This document shows positions 32,621 through 45,599 of a stretch of DNA of 64,000 nucleotides, in pieces. Position numbers and translations under genes: made by a program. The notes below the pieces were generated by a model. It was given only the letters and a program-made list of their open reading frames with translations. It ran no database searches and was not told the origin of the DNA. The DNA comes from Capitulum mitella (lineage: Eukaryota; Arthropoda; Thecostraca; Pollicipedomorpha; Pollicipedidae): the NCBI GenBank assembly GCA_030062745.1, contig CP099842.1, positions 5,499,822-5,563,821 on the forward strand. Reading direction: 5' to 3'. Position 1 is the first letter of the stretch. Each line of letters starts with the position of its first letter.

Positions 32621-34730
32621 ATGGCGTGAATATCACGTGATCAATCTAAACGGTGTTGGGTATAATTTGGGAATTACCGAGACAACACTCCGAGGATTAT
32701 TGAAGACAAATGCTTTGGTCATGCATCACTCGCGCCCTCAGGCCGCCGTCCTGGCAGAATCAGCTGACCCTGGAACGCCGGTTCGGGCCTGCAGACTCTG
32801 CCCAACTCAAAACAGGCGCAGCGGTCTGTTTTGCTGTTGCTTTCACGTCAAAACAAACACAGCGCCAAATACTGCACTTTTACGCGTATCAGGGAACAAA
32901 TAAAACATGTTTTACGACGCTTCTTGACTCAGGGATAATCTGCAAAAATTACCATACAGGTAATTTGCAACTATTCATGTGAGTGTATGTAAATACAGGC
33001 ATGATATTGGCTCCACAATGCTAAATGCCGGTACCACTTTCGTTTGTGCAGTTCTCCGGGCTTTAACAAAATTTGCGTTTCCAGAGTTTATACGAAGAAT
33101 TGGCAACTGTTTGAAAAATTTACCAGAGGTGGCAGGCATGAAATAAAATTTGCGCCCTAAGCCGTCAACTCCATAATCCAAAACGGTTAGACGAGGATTC
33201 TGGTTCGCTAACCACCCTGACTACTTTGAGATACATCCGTGACCTTCGCCCTGGACGTGCCGGCACCGGCAGTCGAGCAGCCGCTCCGGCCTGGCCGTCT
33301 CACTAATCCTCCTCTCGGGCGGCGAGGACACGACTAGCGCCATCCCAGCCTGACCTCGGTATTTGGCGCCTTCCGGACGGGTTCCAGGGCTTTTCTCGCC
33401 GTCCCGGAATGCAGACAGCACTCAGTGGGATCTGTTCTCTCCTGGGGTAAGCGATAAAGTCACACATACCGCACAGGCGCAGACGGATGGAAATTGGTTG
33501 ATTGATTGGAGGTGAATAATATTTTTCTTGTAAATTTATTCCGAGAAGTTGAGATGGTTTTTTTGTTATTGCGTTCCTAGTGGCCGTCTTTGATGGATTA
33601 GTTTCAGTGTCGCTTACTTTCGCCGAATGCATTGAGTCAGTGAGACCAGATGAAACATCTCAGCGTGGCTCATGCGCAGCCCACGGTAACCAAGACGTTT
33701 ATCCGTTCATTTTGTTCTCCTCGGCGGCCGCAGGAACGAATGGCCATCAACATCCCTGCTCCTCATGGTTTGTGGGAGGTCCACTCGATGGCACTGGGTT
33801 TCCTCATCAGCAGGCAAGGGTCATGATCAATTTATTTGACGGCCTTTTCCAGTTCCGTTCATGGAGGACTGAGGACGAAAGCCCGTCAAAATGAGGAACA
33901 TGCTGTGCGAAACAATATAACCGTGACACCAAGGTTCATTACAGAGCAAAACGTGATCTGACACCAGGGAATATACGCCATGAACTTAGCCCATGAAATC
34001 AGGTTTGACTTCCTGCATGTTCCTGGCCTTGAAAATCAAGGGAGATGGAAATACACACGGTAACTAAACTAGTCATATTTCCTTCACCTGTTTTAGTCGT
34101 GTTAAACCGAAAACATTTGCATCGTGTGATGAGATATATCACGCAGGCAAGTTCGCTATGACCATTAATGGCATTAAATGAGGTCATCTGCGGCACCATC
34201 GACATTCTTTCTACCTGCGTGTCATGCCCGGCAAGTGTTTAGCAATGCCTGTACGAAACGAGGGACCACAAAATCACAAGCTGTCTCGCTGACATGTAGT
34301 GATATTTATCTGACATACGCTTAACTATTTTCATTTCATTCTCCCAACGCAGGCATTTGTTTGGGCAAAGACAGTGAATTCAGAATTTACCAGTTATCGC
34401 TGTTGGAAAATTGTGGTGGGAAACCAGAGGAAGAGTGTGCCCTTATGCTCGTTCGGTAATCAGTGGCTTATGTGATTGGTTTTATTTTGCTTTATTAAAT
34501 GGTTTGCGTCTTTGATACTTAATAGTAAAAAGAACTGCGTGAACTTATTATTAGGGCATACCTTAGGACAAACATACTATCCTTTTTCAAAACACTGCCA
34601 TAGCATTGCGTTTCGCCTTTGATTAAGTGAGTCCCTACAAAAAATACCCTGAATCCTTAATCCAGAGATGTTGCTGCAGTTCTCTACCGGGACCCTTTTC
34701 AAGCTAATGCAGCACCCGCTATCCCGAGCT
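32621..34730. other. AT-rich stretch, no gene seen
   Basis: About 2.1 kb of AT-leaning unique DNA. Several ATG frames of about 100 codons (for example 33580-33894, plus) have no recognisable domain. No arrays. Confidence 0.45.
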
Positions 34731-35258
34731 ACAGCCTGTTCCGGCCGGCGGCGGCGGTCAGGGTAACGGATGTACCCCACCTCCCCCCCGCGATGCACAC
34801 GAGGCAGATCGCCGGAGTAGCTCTGGCTCTGCCCAAAACCTGTACCGGGCCGCCGTCGGCGGCGGGCATGCTGCCGGACCGGTTTGGCGGCGCACCTGCC
34901 CGGACCACTACCGGCCACGCACGGGCCGCCGCTGCAGGGACCGGCCGGCCGGCCGGCCGCGCCGCCACGGCACCGCCGCGCCGGCAGCACCGCCGCCGGC
35001 CCCGACCGCCGCTCTGACGTCACCGGTCTGCTCAGGTCACGACCTGGGAGCGGGGCTGTTCGTGCGGGGTGCGTTAAGGGCGCAGTGCGGGGCCCGGTGC
35101 GCGAAAGGTCACGGTCGGGAGGTAACGGCCGGTGCTGGCCGGCGCTCGTCTCGGCGCAGATCGGCCGGCACGCAGCCCACCGGAGATAACAGTACAGGAG
35201 GCCGGCGGAGGCGGCGGGCTGCATTCCAGAGGTGGCCGGCAGACGATATCGGCCGCAC
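34731..35258. other. GC-rich patch left of the 22-bp array
   Basis: Strongly CpG-dense (GGCCGGCCGGCCGGCCGC; CCGCGCCGGCAGCACCGCCG). It carries TGACGTCACCGG at 35015-35026 and GCATTCCAG at 35221-35229, just before the array. Confidence 0.58.
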
Positions 35259-35700
35259 TGGGCCGCCGACAGACGGACCTGGGGCCGCCGACAGACAGAC
35301 CTGCGGCCGCCCGACCGGCAGACCTGGGGCCGCCGACAGACGGACCTGGGGCCGCCGACAGGCAGACCTGGGGCCGTCGACAGGCAGACCTGGGGCCGCC
35401 GACAGACGGACCTGGGGCCGCCGACAGACGGACCTGGGGCCATCGACAGACGGACCTGGGGCCATCGACAGACGGACCTGGTGCCGCCGACAGGCAGACC
35501 TGGGGCCGCCGACAGGCGGACCTGGGGCCGCCGACAGTCAGACCTGGGGCCGCCGACAGGCAGACCTGGGGCCGCCGACGGACGGGCCTGGGGCCATCGA
35601 CAGTCGGACCTGAGGCCATCGACAGACGGACCTGAGGCCATCGACAGACGGACCTGGGGCCACCGACAGACGGACGAACCTGGGGCCAAGAACAAAGGGA
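35259..35700 (+). repeat. 22-bp minisatellite, about 20 copies
   Basis: Unit GACCTGGGGCCGCCGACAGA plus CG, with variants CATCGACAGAC, GCCGACAGGCA and GTCGACAGGCA. As 22 is not a multiple of three, three units restore the frame, giving 22-residue repeats in several frames of both strands (minus-strand frames up to 385 codons). I do not consider these genes. Confidence 0.93.
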
Positions 35701-36712
35701 CCTGGTGCAACGGACAGAACGGTTCTCGAAGCAAGTCGAACCTCTGGCAGCAGTTCTGCGCGTTGACGTTGACCGAAATGTTCGGTCGTCAACACTAGCT
35801 AAGTGGAAGCGTCTGTACTTTTATGTCGTATGTCATTCCCAGCCTACCCATGTTTATGTCCATAAGTTTACACGCCAACGATTGCAGACGAAAGTGCAGA
35901 CATTTAAAGAACAGAGTTATCGTTTAGTGAAAATTTCATGATTTGGTGTCCAGAGGTTGTGAAGTCGTTCGCAGCGGGTGTTCTGACCGGACAGGGCCTG
36001 AATGGTCTTGACTGGGCCGGACCACTCAATTGAATCTTTTCTGCTAATTGAAGTAAGGCTCATTTGGCTTCCACTGCTTGCATTACTTTAAGATAAAAAC
36101 CTCTGTTAAAAAAAAAAAACAAATGCGCATTCTGGGTCAGTAAGCTATACGAATAGCAAATTTTGGGCAGTCATCTACAGCACTGGAACTTTTGCCACAG
36201 CGTTTACCTACACGCTAATAAGGTATTAAGTAAGAACACCGAGGGAGACAACTGCGTAATAGCTTTGTGCTTTGACTTCTTCCCTGGTGCTGCAGTCGCT
36301 GAGATCTTCGATTCCGGCGATATAGCTGTCTGACGCACGGCATTAGTGGCGCACGCACATATTATCCCTTGACAATTTGGAACATTTGCTATCGCATATA
36401 GTACCGTGTCGGCCCCATCATGAATCGATTGCATGCAAATTAGGTTGTCTAGGAGAACAACTTGCATAATAAAGCAGTTAATTTTACATACATCGTGGCA
36501 TTCCTTTACGTGGAATGGCTATCCATCACCATAACGAGCGAATATTACCTGCCAAATGAAAGGGTTTGGCTAAACTTCCCATACCTGATTTGGTGATGCG
36601 TTTCTCAGGTTGGCCGTAATATCTGAAAGGAGACAAACTGTGTGTTAGAGAGGGAAAACTGAAGGCAGAATCCATAATCCTGGTAGAGCCATTTCACAGC
36701 ATCAGTTTTTTT
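35701..36712. other. AT-rich stretch, no gene seen
   Basis: No supported gene. An A12 run lies at 36108-36119. Confidence 0.45.
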
Positions 36713-37174
36713 TTAATGCATTATTAATGGCTCTTTTGGGAGGTGCGTGTCCCGCAGAAATATTCTGTGTTCTGATAAAACATCCTTTAACATCGCACAT
36801 TTGTTTCGGACCAGGTCTATCAATAGTTCGCGGTGAAAAGTCGTAAACATATTGATGCGTGCATCATGATGAAGCTGAGCATGATGTTTGTCAGTGTTAA
36901 ATGCTCTGCAACCCTGTTCATGCGTCTCAATCCAGGTACGTCTGGAATATTCACAACCTTTAACCATTTTTGTCGTTGAAAATAGCCGATAAAAAACGTT
37001 CATCCACGCGCAACAAAGAGTTGCTATGACATTTTTTGAGGCTCCGTGGTATAGGGAACCAGGAAAGCTGAAAAGAGTTACAGGAAAGGTTGCTCCACTA
37101 GAAGACATAATAAAAATCATGAGCATCATTGCACCTGTGCTGTCCTGTCTCGCAAAGCTTATGGTCAAGATCAT
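36713..37174 (-). other. Open frame of 153 codons with ATG, unrecognised
   Basis: In AT-rich DNA, where long frames are less expected, an ATG-started frame runs 153 codons (context GATAATG, with A at -3). Residues 1-40 are hydrophobic with many Met, which could be a membrane or signal-like segment. The rest is mixed, with a Glu/Lys/Arg-rich C-terminal third. No known motif is seen and I see no splice pairing. It could equally be chance or an eroded element. Confidence 0.2.
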
Positions 37175-37935
37175 TATCGAAATCAGGATATGACCTTTAG
37201 AAACATATAAATATCATAAATCCTATCACCAAGTTAAGTATAAAACGGTGTACGGCAAAGTATAAGACGGTCTTACAATTTTTACGCAGTTTGAAAGACA
37301 GTTGTTGAACCTTTAATGTTTGGTAGGCTCAGCCCCGATAACGATTTATTCTAACACCCGCGAAGGAGAAAAAAAACCTTAAATATTTCTTGTTCGTTTG
37401 CACGGTTTAACTAATGATATGACCTTAAGGGTTTCAGGAGAAACAAGATTACACGGAATTAGGTTTGTCAGATGCCACAGCTCGTATCTGGATCGAACAA
37501 TGAACACAAAGTCGAAAAGAATTGTCAGAAAACCGGACAACTGATCACGTGCAGCATAAACCTAGCTGCTTCCTGACTTCTTTCGAACAAACCAAGATAA
37601 TATCCAAAATGAGGGCCAAGGCTTTCATATTTTCACCTAAAGGCACTGTCGTGTTGCTTGAGTCACTAACAAATGGTTCCCAGAAACGCACGGCATCTTT
37701 ATCCCTTCACTGGCGTTATTTCTGATCCAAAGTTGTATCGAGTCGACATACACAAACATGCACATAGATAAACGCACGCACACGGACGGATGCGCTGGCA
37801 TGCCTGTTCATACCACGGCCTGCAAGTAATACTGCAGGAACTCGCCCTGATCGTTACGTCAAGATGCTTTGTAATTTGTAAACGTTGACCAGAGACATTC
37901 CGCGCTACTGATGCAGGCATGATAGATCGGTAAAT
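37175..37935. other. AT-rich stretch, no gene seen
   Basis: Unique AT-rich sequence without supported features. Confidence 0.45.
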
Positions 37936-37973
37936 AATCAGTTCTCCATCTTTCACAAGATGGAGAACTGATT
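37936..37973. repeat. Perfect 17-bp hairpin with 4-base loop
   Basis: Left arm AATCAGTTCTCCATCTT at 37936-37952, loop TCAC, right arm AAGATGGAGAACTGATT at 37957-37973, exact reverse complements. Copies of GAGAACTG recur just to the right (near 37980, 37998 and 38040), so the hairpin is embedded in a local repeat of that word. Too short for a typical miRNA precursor. Confidence 0.9.
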
Positions 37974-38974
37974 TTTGAAGAGAACTGAAAAAACTGAGAG
38001 AACTGACTGGATTTTTGATGAATGAGAAAAGGAACGAGGAGAACTGGGAAAAATGTCACAAGATATCATAGCGAAGGCATAAATTTAAAGCCGAGAAACT
38101 TCATTAAATATTTTGTGGAGCACATTGCAGTTAACCATTCAGCTTCCAATCGAAGCCTGGTCATGTAAGCCGATTTCAAGGCAAATCATAATTAAAATTG
38201 GAAACTTCACAAACACACAGTTGTCTCACGTCTCGTTAAACAACGGCCGGTGACCTGACATGGCCTGTATGAAACGTTTGTGGAAAAACCTGAACATATG
38301 TCCTCATGTACAAATGACTCGAAACAGATTCGCGTAGACACCCCTCTCATTGTCGAGCGATGTTCGAATTCGCTAGTCATATGTCATATGACTAACGTGC
38401 TGTGCCATAATAGTTCACGGCGGCCAGATATGTCACCGCTACTTGTGCGTATCACTGCACAGGTTCCACGTTTCACAAGAACAGCCTTGATTCCACGGTG
38501 AAGTGCACATGTCAGCGACGACGTCGGATCAAGCCGACAAGCGACAGCGTGCAATCCTGAGAGTCCCGGGAAAAGACACCTGGAAAAGGCGACCGGAGAA
38601 AATCCCGACGATCGGTGACTGGACGTGAGCCCATCGAAGCCGGAATCAGTCGCGCGGTTCGGAATACATTCCTGCGGCTCGTTACCGGGATTAGCACGCG
38701 CTCTCGGCGGGCCGTCCGTGGCCCGGCCGGCATGACGACAACCGCGGCCAAACCGGACCTGCCGGCTGCCAGATTAACGGCAGGCGACTTTGAGTCATCG
38801 GCCACGGCACGCCTCGTTTCGTGCTTCGTGCTTCGTGCTTCCCAGGGAGTTTCTTTGAACATTTGGTTCTATGTGGGTTAGGTCACATCACCCTCCCATT
38901 TATCTAAAGACAGAGCGAATGTGGGAAAACGCTTCCACTTACTGGCATCATCTCATTCGAAAACTATGTTTTGT
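37974..38974. other. No gene seen; small GC-rich patch
   Basis: AT-rich apart from a modest CpG-rich patch at about 38640-38810. No gene or array. Confidence 0.4.
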
Positions 38975-38975
38975 A

Positions 38976-39028
38976 AGAGTGAAAGAGGGAGAGAGAGAGA
39001 GAAAGGGGGAGAGAGGGAGAAAGAGAGA
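38976..39028 (+). repeat. GA-rich microsatellite
   Basis: Irregular (GA)n and (GGGA)n tract, for example GGGAGAGAGAGAGAGAAAG. Low complexity only. Confidence 0.9.
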
Positions 39029-39520
39029 ACGATACACGCACGCGACGGTAAGCAGCCCGAGTTATTTTGGAGTACTTTCAGAAATGAACACAATATCGGT
39101 ATGTTATCTCCCTAAGCCAGTCGCTGTTTTCAGCGCTACTAAATGTAATGTGTGTGGCCAAAATATCAGTCTTCCTATAATCTAATACTGTATATATATA
39201 ATATTTTCATTCAAATCACCGCTCGTTCATAGGTTTCAACATTTATTTTCGTCACCTACTCCACTTCGAACCGAGTGAGAGCCGAGTTTCACAGACTACA
39301 CATGGTCGCCAGAACATCTCCATAAAGACATGCCACAGGAGAGCTATCTGGTGGGCCCGGCCTGAATTAGGCTGACTGACACTATCACGCTGGTCACAAT
39401 GCCACTGCGCGGATCCTGGGCGGCATTCGGCATTCGGCCAGATCCGGTGGACCCACTTCCCTGTCCTGGAATGGCGGTCTGATGACAAAGCTTTTGGACG
39501 GCTGGACGGCGACTCTTCTG
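39029..39520. other. No gene seen
   Basis: Unique sequence with a short (TA)n at 39190-39201. GGCATTCGGCATTCGGCC occurs near 39422. Confidence 0.4.
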
Positions 39521-39765
39521 GCCCGTGTGGTTCCGCTGAGGTAGGTCTGGTCGGGTCAGAGCTCCGTCTGTGTGGTGCTGCTGAGATAGGTCTGGTCAGG
39601 TCAGAGCTCCGTCTGTGTGGTGCCGCTGAGGTAGGTCTGGTCAGGTCAGAGCTCCGTCTGTGTGGTGTCGCTGAGGTAGGTCTGGTCGGGTCAGAGCTCC
39701 GTCTGTGTGGTGTCGCTGAGGTAGGTCTGGTCAGGTCAGAGCCCCGTCTCTGCAGTACCCCCGAG
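39521..39765 (+). repeat. 45-bp minisatellite, about 5 copies
   Basis: Unit GAGGTAGGTCTGGTCAGGTC followed by AGAGCTCCGTCTGTGTGGTG. Starts at 39538, 39583, 39628, 39673 and 39718 show an exact 45-bp step. Each unit contains GGTCAGGTCAGAG, with an AGGTCA-like hexamer in most copies. Confidence 0.9.
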
Positions 39766-39995
39766 ATCGGTCTGGTCAGGTGAGGCGTGCGGTGCAGTTG
39801 AGGCAGCTCTGGTCAGGTCAGTTGTGTAATGTAACTGAGGTAGCTCTGGTCAGGTGAGGTTATAAATCACCTCAGGTACGCTGCAGCTGAGGCAGCTCTG
39901 GCCAGGTCAAGTGTGTGGTGTAGCCGAGGTAGCTCTGGTCAGGTGAGGTGATAAATCACCTCAGGTACGGTTCAGCTGAGGTCGACCTGGTCAGG
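39766..39995 (+). repeat. Diverged extension of the 45-bp array
   Basis: Related but longer and more irregular units (GAGGTAGCTCTGGTCAGGTG), including two copies of GATAAATCACCTCAGGTACG. A stray related fragment occurs at 40548-40583 (GACCTGGTCAGGTCAGATGT). Confidence 0.7.
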
Positions 39996-40200
39996 TCGGG
40001 CCGCCACTCCTCCTCCGACAGGCCCGCCCCGGCTGTCCGGCCAACCGCAGCAGCGGCGGATCTCAGCGGCGAGCGCATTCCAGGCATTCTCCACGGACAG
40101 GGGCGGAGACGGCGCGTCGCGGAGGGATGTCGGAGGGACGGCGGAGGGCTGGTGGAGGGACGGCAGGCGGACGCGGCTGGGGCAGAACCGCTCCGTCTTC
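39996..40200. other. GC-rich patch right of the 45-bp array
   Basis: CpG-rich with GCATTCCAG at 40075-40083 and a short repeat of GGAGGGACGGC near 40110-40165. Confidence 0.5.
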
Positions 40201-43189
40201 AGGGAGTGAGGGATGGTCGAGTGACGTGTGGGACGGATTGTTTTATCATGGGATAATGCCAGAGTGACCTCCAGTGTCAGCTAGGGTAGGAGTAGGATTA
40301 TTCCGTTTTACAGTGGTACCAGACGATCTCAAGGGTGCCGGGTGGCATTCTAAATTGATTCGATTTGGAAGCGATGCTTGCTACGCTTCCGTCTGGTCTG
40401 AATATCTCGGGACTCTGAGAAACGATAAAAAAGCTCAATTGGGGAGTCAGGAAATTAGCGGAATACGTGCCTGGAATGTATTCAACCTCTCCAGCTGGCA
40501 TGCTCGATATTCTTTCACTTGCAGCTTTCTGGTCAGGCGAATAATAGCCGACCTGGTCAGGTCAGATGTATGGTACCGCTGAGGCCGTCGTTCACCCTCC
40601 TGATGGAGCCAACATTGTAAATGTAGCGTCACCAGTTGTCCACATTAAATTCGGCAACCGTTGTGCCGGCTTATCTGGGTCTGAATACTGATGACCTCAT
40701 TCATGTGTTATGGAAATGAGGAATGCCGATCAGCCGCACCACTGCGGCTGCTGACCTAAGATCGCATGAGTAAAGAAATCAAGCTGTGTTACGGCAGAGG
40801 CATGAAAGTCGAGAGGTTTTCGCTTTGATTCCCTGTGCTTGACCAGCATTCAGACACCTCCTTTGCGTCATCTACCAATCTCTGCCATCTTTACCAAAAT
40901 ATGACGTTTACATCTATTCACCCTGTAGGAACTAGGGTACGCAGTCCTTCACCAAAGCCTCGCTGTCGTGGCCCTGCTCGGTTTCTACCGAGGGACAGGC
41001 ACGGGGCCCTTGTCGCAAGCTGTGCTCGACATATGTTGGCCTACCGCAGCCAAGAAAACGTATTACCCCGTCTCCCAATAGGCCGCCATCTGTTAGCACT
41101 CCGACCAGTCGGTTGGTTATTGGGGCTTAGGGGCGCACCGACTGCAGGGTCATTCGGCGCCCAAAATCATTCAATGCATCGCAATCATCGGCCTCAAAAT
41201 CAAAATCCGACCAGTCAGTGAGCACTGTGACCATCGTTCCATCCATTTGGATGCATTTCGCCAGGGTGTCCGTCGAATTTCTTTGGTCGCCACTTCTACG
41301 ACGACAGAGATGTTTTGCACAGAGGCTAACCTAATTACCAACTCCAACGCGCTCAGCTCTGAGTGTACCTTCAACCTTTTCTTGCAAGGATGCGTCCGAA
41401 ATTCCCGTTTAAAACACGTCGCAAAACTGTCCCCATCCCCGACAAGCTTCCCACAAAGTTTCATATTAGAATGAACGTCCACGGCACGGGGGTGCACGGC
41501 AGAGAAAGCAGCTGCTCCGGGAGGTCACGCTGCCATCGACAGCGGAATAGTTTGGCTCGGCCCGACCGTCGATTATATGGTCGCTCACCCGCCCCCGAAT
41601 GCCACAGACGACAGCTAATTTGACTGCGTACATCTGTTCCAACCGACAAACAGGCGTCTGATTAATGAACAACATAACGAGGCGACAAAACACGGCTACC
41701 CACGCACGGCGGACCGCTGTAAACAGATAAAACAAAACACGCTGATTGATACAGCTGGTGGGTCAAAAAACCCTCGGAGCCCTTACGTCTTCTGTAATAT
41801 TCAACGATGCGCCGATCCTGCAGCAAAACAATACAAACTGAACATAACGGTCCTGAAGAAAATTACAACATCACAAACTCATCAAATAGCTTACAGCGGT
41901 GCGAAGTTCAAACATCTGCCATCAGCATTGATTGACATTCTGAACTGGCTGACGAATGGTCCGAATCATTTCTGCTCCATTTGGTGCTGGAATGTGACCT
42001 CACGCTCCAGATGTGGAGCCAACGGAGCAGCTGTGACGACCTCCACTGCATTCAGATGACTCTGCTCTCAACTGGCTGGAGCAGCCCCGCACCCAGCACC
42101 GAGTTTCGGGTCTGGAGAAAGCCGCGCGACCCGGGACGGCTCCGCCACTCCTCATTCAGAATATCCGCCGTCGAAAGCTTTGACGGGTCGCGTACTCTGA
42201 TGAGTCGTCAGGTGCAATGTGGGGAACTGCGGAGAGTAACATCTGAGTATGATGTGCGATGGCCTGACGTCGGGTAAACTGACCGGAACTGCGGGGGACC
42301 ATCATATCTGTTTATACGCAGTGTGTGACCAGGGTGCCCGAATCCTCGCGGAGTGATCCTGTTGTTGCGGTCCTTAGATTCTGGTGTTGCTGGCATGACT
42401 GATAAGTCCCTGGAGTTCTGGTCCTAGCCTTTGATCCTGGCGTTCTGGTCCACGTTTGTGGTCCACGTTTCTGGTCCTGGTGGACTCTTGTCCAGATGAA
42501 TCCATCCTGAAATGCTGGCTCTTGAGTAGCAGCTCTGGTGTGCGCGTCCTGGCGGATTGTCCTGGTCCGCTGGCCCTGCTGTTCTGGCCAGAGCCAGTGG
42601 GACCCTCTCGGAGGTAATCGCTGGGCCCAGCCGACTGGACAATCGGCGACCACAGGGGGCCCGGCTGGCACGCTCACAAGGTCACCTTTTCAGGCGGGCA
42701 CCGTTTTTGTGCTGGCACTTTCTGTGTGGAGAACAACCGTCGCGTCGTATGCTCAGGAATGCGAGGTTGTATTGGTCCACGGATGAGTTTGCTAACGTTC
42801 TGAACCGGTATTGGTCGAACATGCGGTGTTTGCGCAGATTGGCACGCATACCAGTAAGGCTTTTGAATGGGTGGTTAAAATAAGTACTTCGGCACATTGT
42901 GTTGATGAAAGAGGTGGATGCCAATGTGATTAAATGCGTCTACTGAGTGCTCGCGGCATCAAACCCTTCTTAATGGGTTTTATGAGGTTATTTAAATGCT
43001 TAAGTAACTGCAATACGAAACCAATGCTAATTGCTCCAATCGACATATTGTTCACATTAAACAAAACAACTCTGGAGGAAAACTAAACCAACCAGCATGA
43101 AGAGGTCACGCCATATGCCGGCCAGAAACCAGACCACAAAAAAGCAGAATCACACCACCAGACAATCAGCGGCCGCACCACCAGTCGAC
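40201..43189. other. No gene seen; weak repeat at 42400-42600
   Basis: About 3 kb of mixed unique DNA. At 42400-42600 irregular copies of TGGTCCACGTTTCTGGTCCTGG-like words (shortest shared core TTCTGGTCC) suggest a decayed minisatellite. No supported gene. Confidence 0.4.
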
Positions 43190-43670
43190 CAGAGGTCACA
43201 GCAGCGGCGTGAAGGGCGGCCGTGTGAGCGGCTCGGACGCCGGCCGCGCCAGCGCGCGTGTCGCCGGCGGCGGGCGGCGCGGCAGATTCCCAGCAGGCGC
43301 CGTCCGGCCGGCGGCGGCGCGCGCTGACGCGGCCGCCGGTCGCCGCCGGCTCCGCGACGAGCGACCATTGTCCAGCGCGCCGCGCTCTCCGGCTGCGCCA
43401 GTTTTTACCGGCCACATGGTGCGCCGCAACTGCAGAAAAACAACGCGGCAGCGGCGCGGCAGCCGTGCCGCGCCGTCCTGCCGCCACGTTCTATTAAAAA
43501 CTATGACCGGGCAGTTCGGAGCGCGGCGGCCGCGGCGGCACGGCCGGTCGCCGCGCGGCGCGGGTCGGCACGCGTGCGCGGGTCGGCGCGGCGCTAACGT
43601 GCCGTGTCTGGGAGCGCCGCGGCCGCGGACAGGGCGCCGACCGCGCGCCGGCCGCTGCCGCCGCTAAACG
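43190..43670. other. GC-rich, CpG-dense patch without array
   Basis: Very CpG-rich (GCCGGCCGCGCCAGCGCGCG; GGCGGCCGCGGCGGCACGGC). Overlapping open frames in both strands come from stop-poor composition. Neither edge shows an obvious tandem array. Possible CpG island of an unseen promoter. Confidence 0.5.
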
Positions 43671-45295
43671 CGTCCGCCGTACAGAAATGATGTGAGCCGG
43701 TAAAACTTGGGTCGAGACTGGACGTCCGGCAATTTATGGCCGGCCGTTTATACCTTTAGGATGGGGTGGGAAGAAACATGCCGTGTGGTGGCATGGGTAA
43801 ATAATGGACTGGCTTTAATGTGCTAAGCGGAGGAGAGGTGGAAATGGTAGCTCGGCAGGAGGCATTGGAAAGGGTCGCGGCTAGGCGGTATAGAAACACA
43901 TCGCTCAGGTCGGGGGTTGCTGCGATCTGCCATTCCATGCATGCTTGGGGTGCGTTTGCTCTGGGCATGGGTGCAGCCGTTTGATGGTAATGTTTATTGT
44001 GTGAGGTACTCCTGGTCACGCGTGCATCACCTGCTGGTAATGTCCAGGGTGCAACGACGTGGGTGCACATCAGACCGTGGAAATCTTGTGAAGGCTCATT
44101 AAGGGGCGAGTTAGTGAGCATCTTACTCGTTTTCGGAGTAGTGAAACGCTCTGCAATGAAGTAAATATTCTGAGGTGGGATGGTCTCAGTCAAAAGTTTA
44201 ACCGTCGTTATGTTCAACCAACACGAAATTTCTCTGCTCCCAAGTAGGCGGCTCATTAAGTGGTCTGATCCTGCTTTCGAACATTATACAGTACATTATA
44301 CGAGTACGTTATGCATAAATTTTACCACAGAGGTATGGAAAGGCAGCTGTAAATCACGACTGGATGCACGAAACAGCCTGATGTAAGATTGGTTTTGGCG
44401 TCCCCTTGTACTGCTTTGTATTGTCTTCTTTCTTGTTTTGTCTTCTTTCCATCTTTTCCTTTTCCCTTTCCATCACATCCATTTATGTATCACAAATCGA
44501 AACCTAGTCTCTTCTACTTACATTTACCTCGATTTCCCTGCATAAACAAATGTTTCTCGCACATGTCATGAACAGGGGAGGGGTGTAACGTGATTAGCCG
44601 CCTCTCTGGCTTAATTTTAAATGTGCGATACAATACCTTTACCCTCCTTTCCCTCACCTAATTTTACACAATCACAAAAACACACAACTGCATGCATTAT
44701 TTCGCGCTATTTACTGCATCGTAATGATCTTCTAAAACTACATCATTAGCCTCCGTACCCAGTTTCCCACCAGACAAACACCGTCTCTAAACACATCAAA
44801 ACCCTGTCGGCCAGCGACACATCCTTAACCCGATTTAAGCAGCAACCGTCGTACGGAACATGTGATAAAGCTTCCTGAGATCGGACGCTGTAACGCCTGT
44901 GAGAATTCCGGCCGCCTTAATCCGGCGTGACATGGTCGCTATTTTACATACGTTACAGGTCGATGTTTATTAACATGTTTGTACAGGCCACGTGCTGGAA
45001 AGGCCTCGGATGCCGCTGGTCGACTGCAGGCCCGGCGACCCTTGACCTTCCAGGCCCGGGCCGGTGTAAACACCCATTGGCTCGATCGTCCCCGACACCG
45101 GCCGCCAGCACTGACGGCGGCTACACTCTCCCCGCGCTCCGGCACCAATTCATTCCGTGCGTTGCCATGCGGGTCAGCCGTGTCTCGTCCGATATAAGCG
45201 AAGGATAAATCAGGCCCATGTATGCGCTGCCGACAAAAAAGGCTGTGCATTCCAGCGCCGGCCGGCCGCTACAAAGGCGCCGTCTGCCGGCCAAG
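43671..45295. other. No gene seen
   Basis: Mainly AT-leaning unique DNA with a pyrimidine-rich stretch at about 44400-44480. A minus-strand ATG frame (44256-43756, about 166 codons) has no recognisable domain. GCATTCCAG lies at 45247-45255 beside GCCGGCCGGCC. Confidence 0.4.
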
Positions 45296-45296
45296 C

Positions 45297-45361
45297 TCTC
45301 TCTCTCTCTCCCTCTCCCCCTCTCTCTCTCTCTCTCTCTCTCTCCCTCTTTCCCTCTCTCT
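45297..45361 (+). repeat. (CT)n microsatellite
   Basis: About 65 bp of nearly pure CT repeats with a few CCC interruptions. Confidence 0.95.
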
Positions 45362-45599
45362 AACACAATCCACTGCAGCCCGGGCGGCGGAGAAACGGGC
45401 CAGCAGGCACGAGCTGCTTTCCAATCATTAGACGGGACGGTCATCAGCCCGAGCGTGGGGTCGGCGGCGGACACCGCCTCAAATGGGCCTCACCCGTATC
45501 AACGGCAGAGCTCGACGCCGTTAAACGGCGGAGAGCCGCTTCTGCGCACCGAGCAGCGTTTCGGCGTTTCTGGTCCCTGCGGTTTCACCGTTTTTGCCC
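45362..45599. other. Spacer, nothing seen
   Basis: GC-leaning unique sequence between the CT tract and the next GC-rich patch. Confidence 0.4.

Noticed and set aside
34577-35734. 385-codon minus-strand frame
   Set aside because: It is carried by the 22-bp array and the neighbouring GC-rich patch. Parallel frames are open too, and the sequence is a low-complexity repeat.
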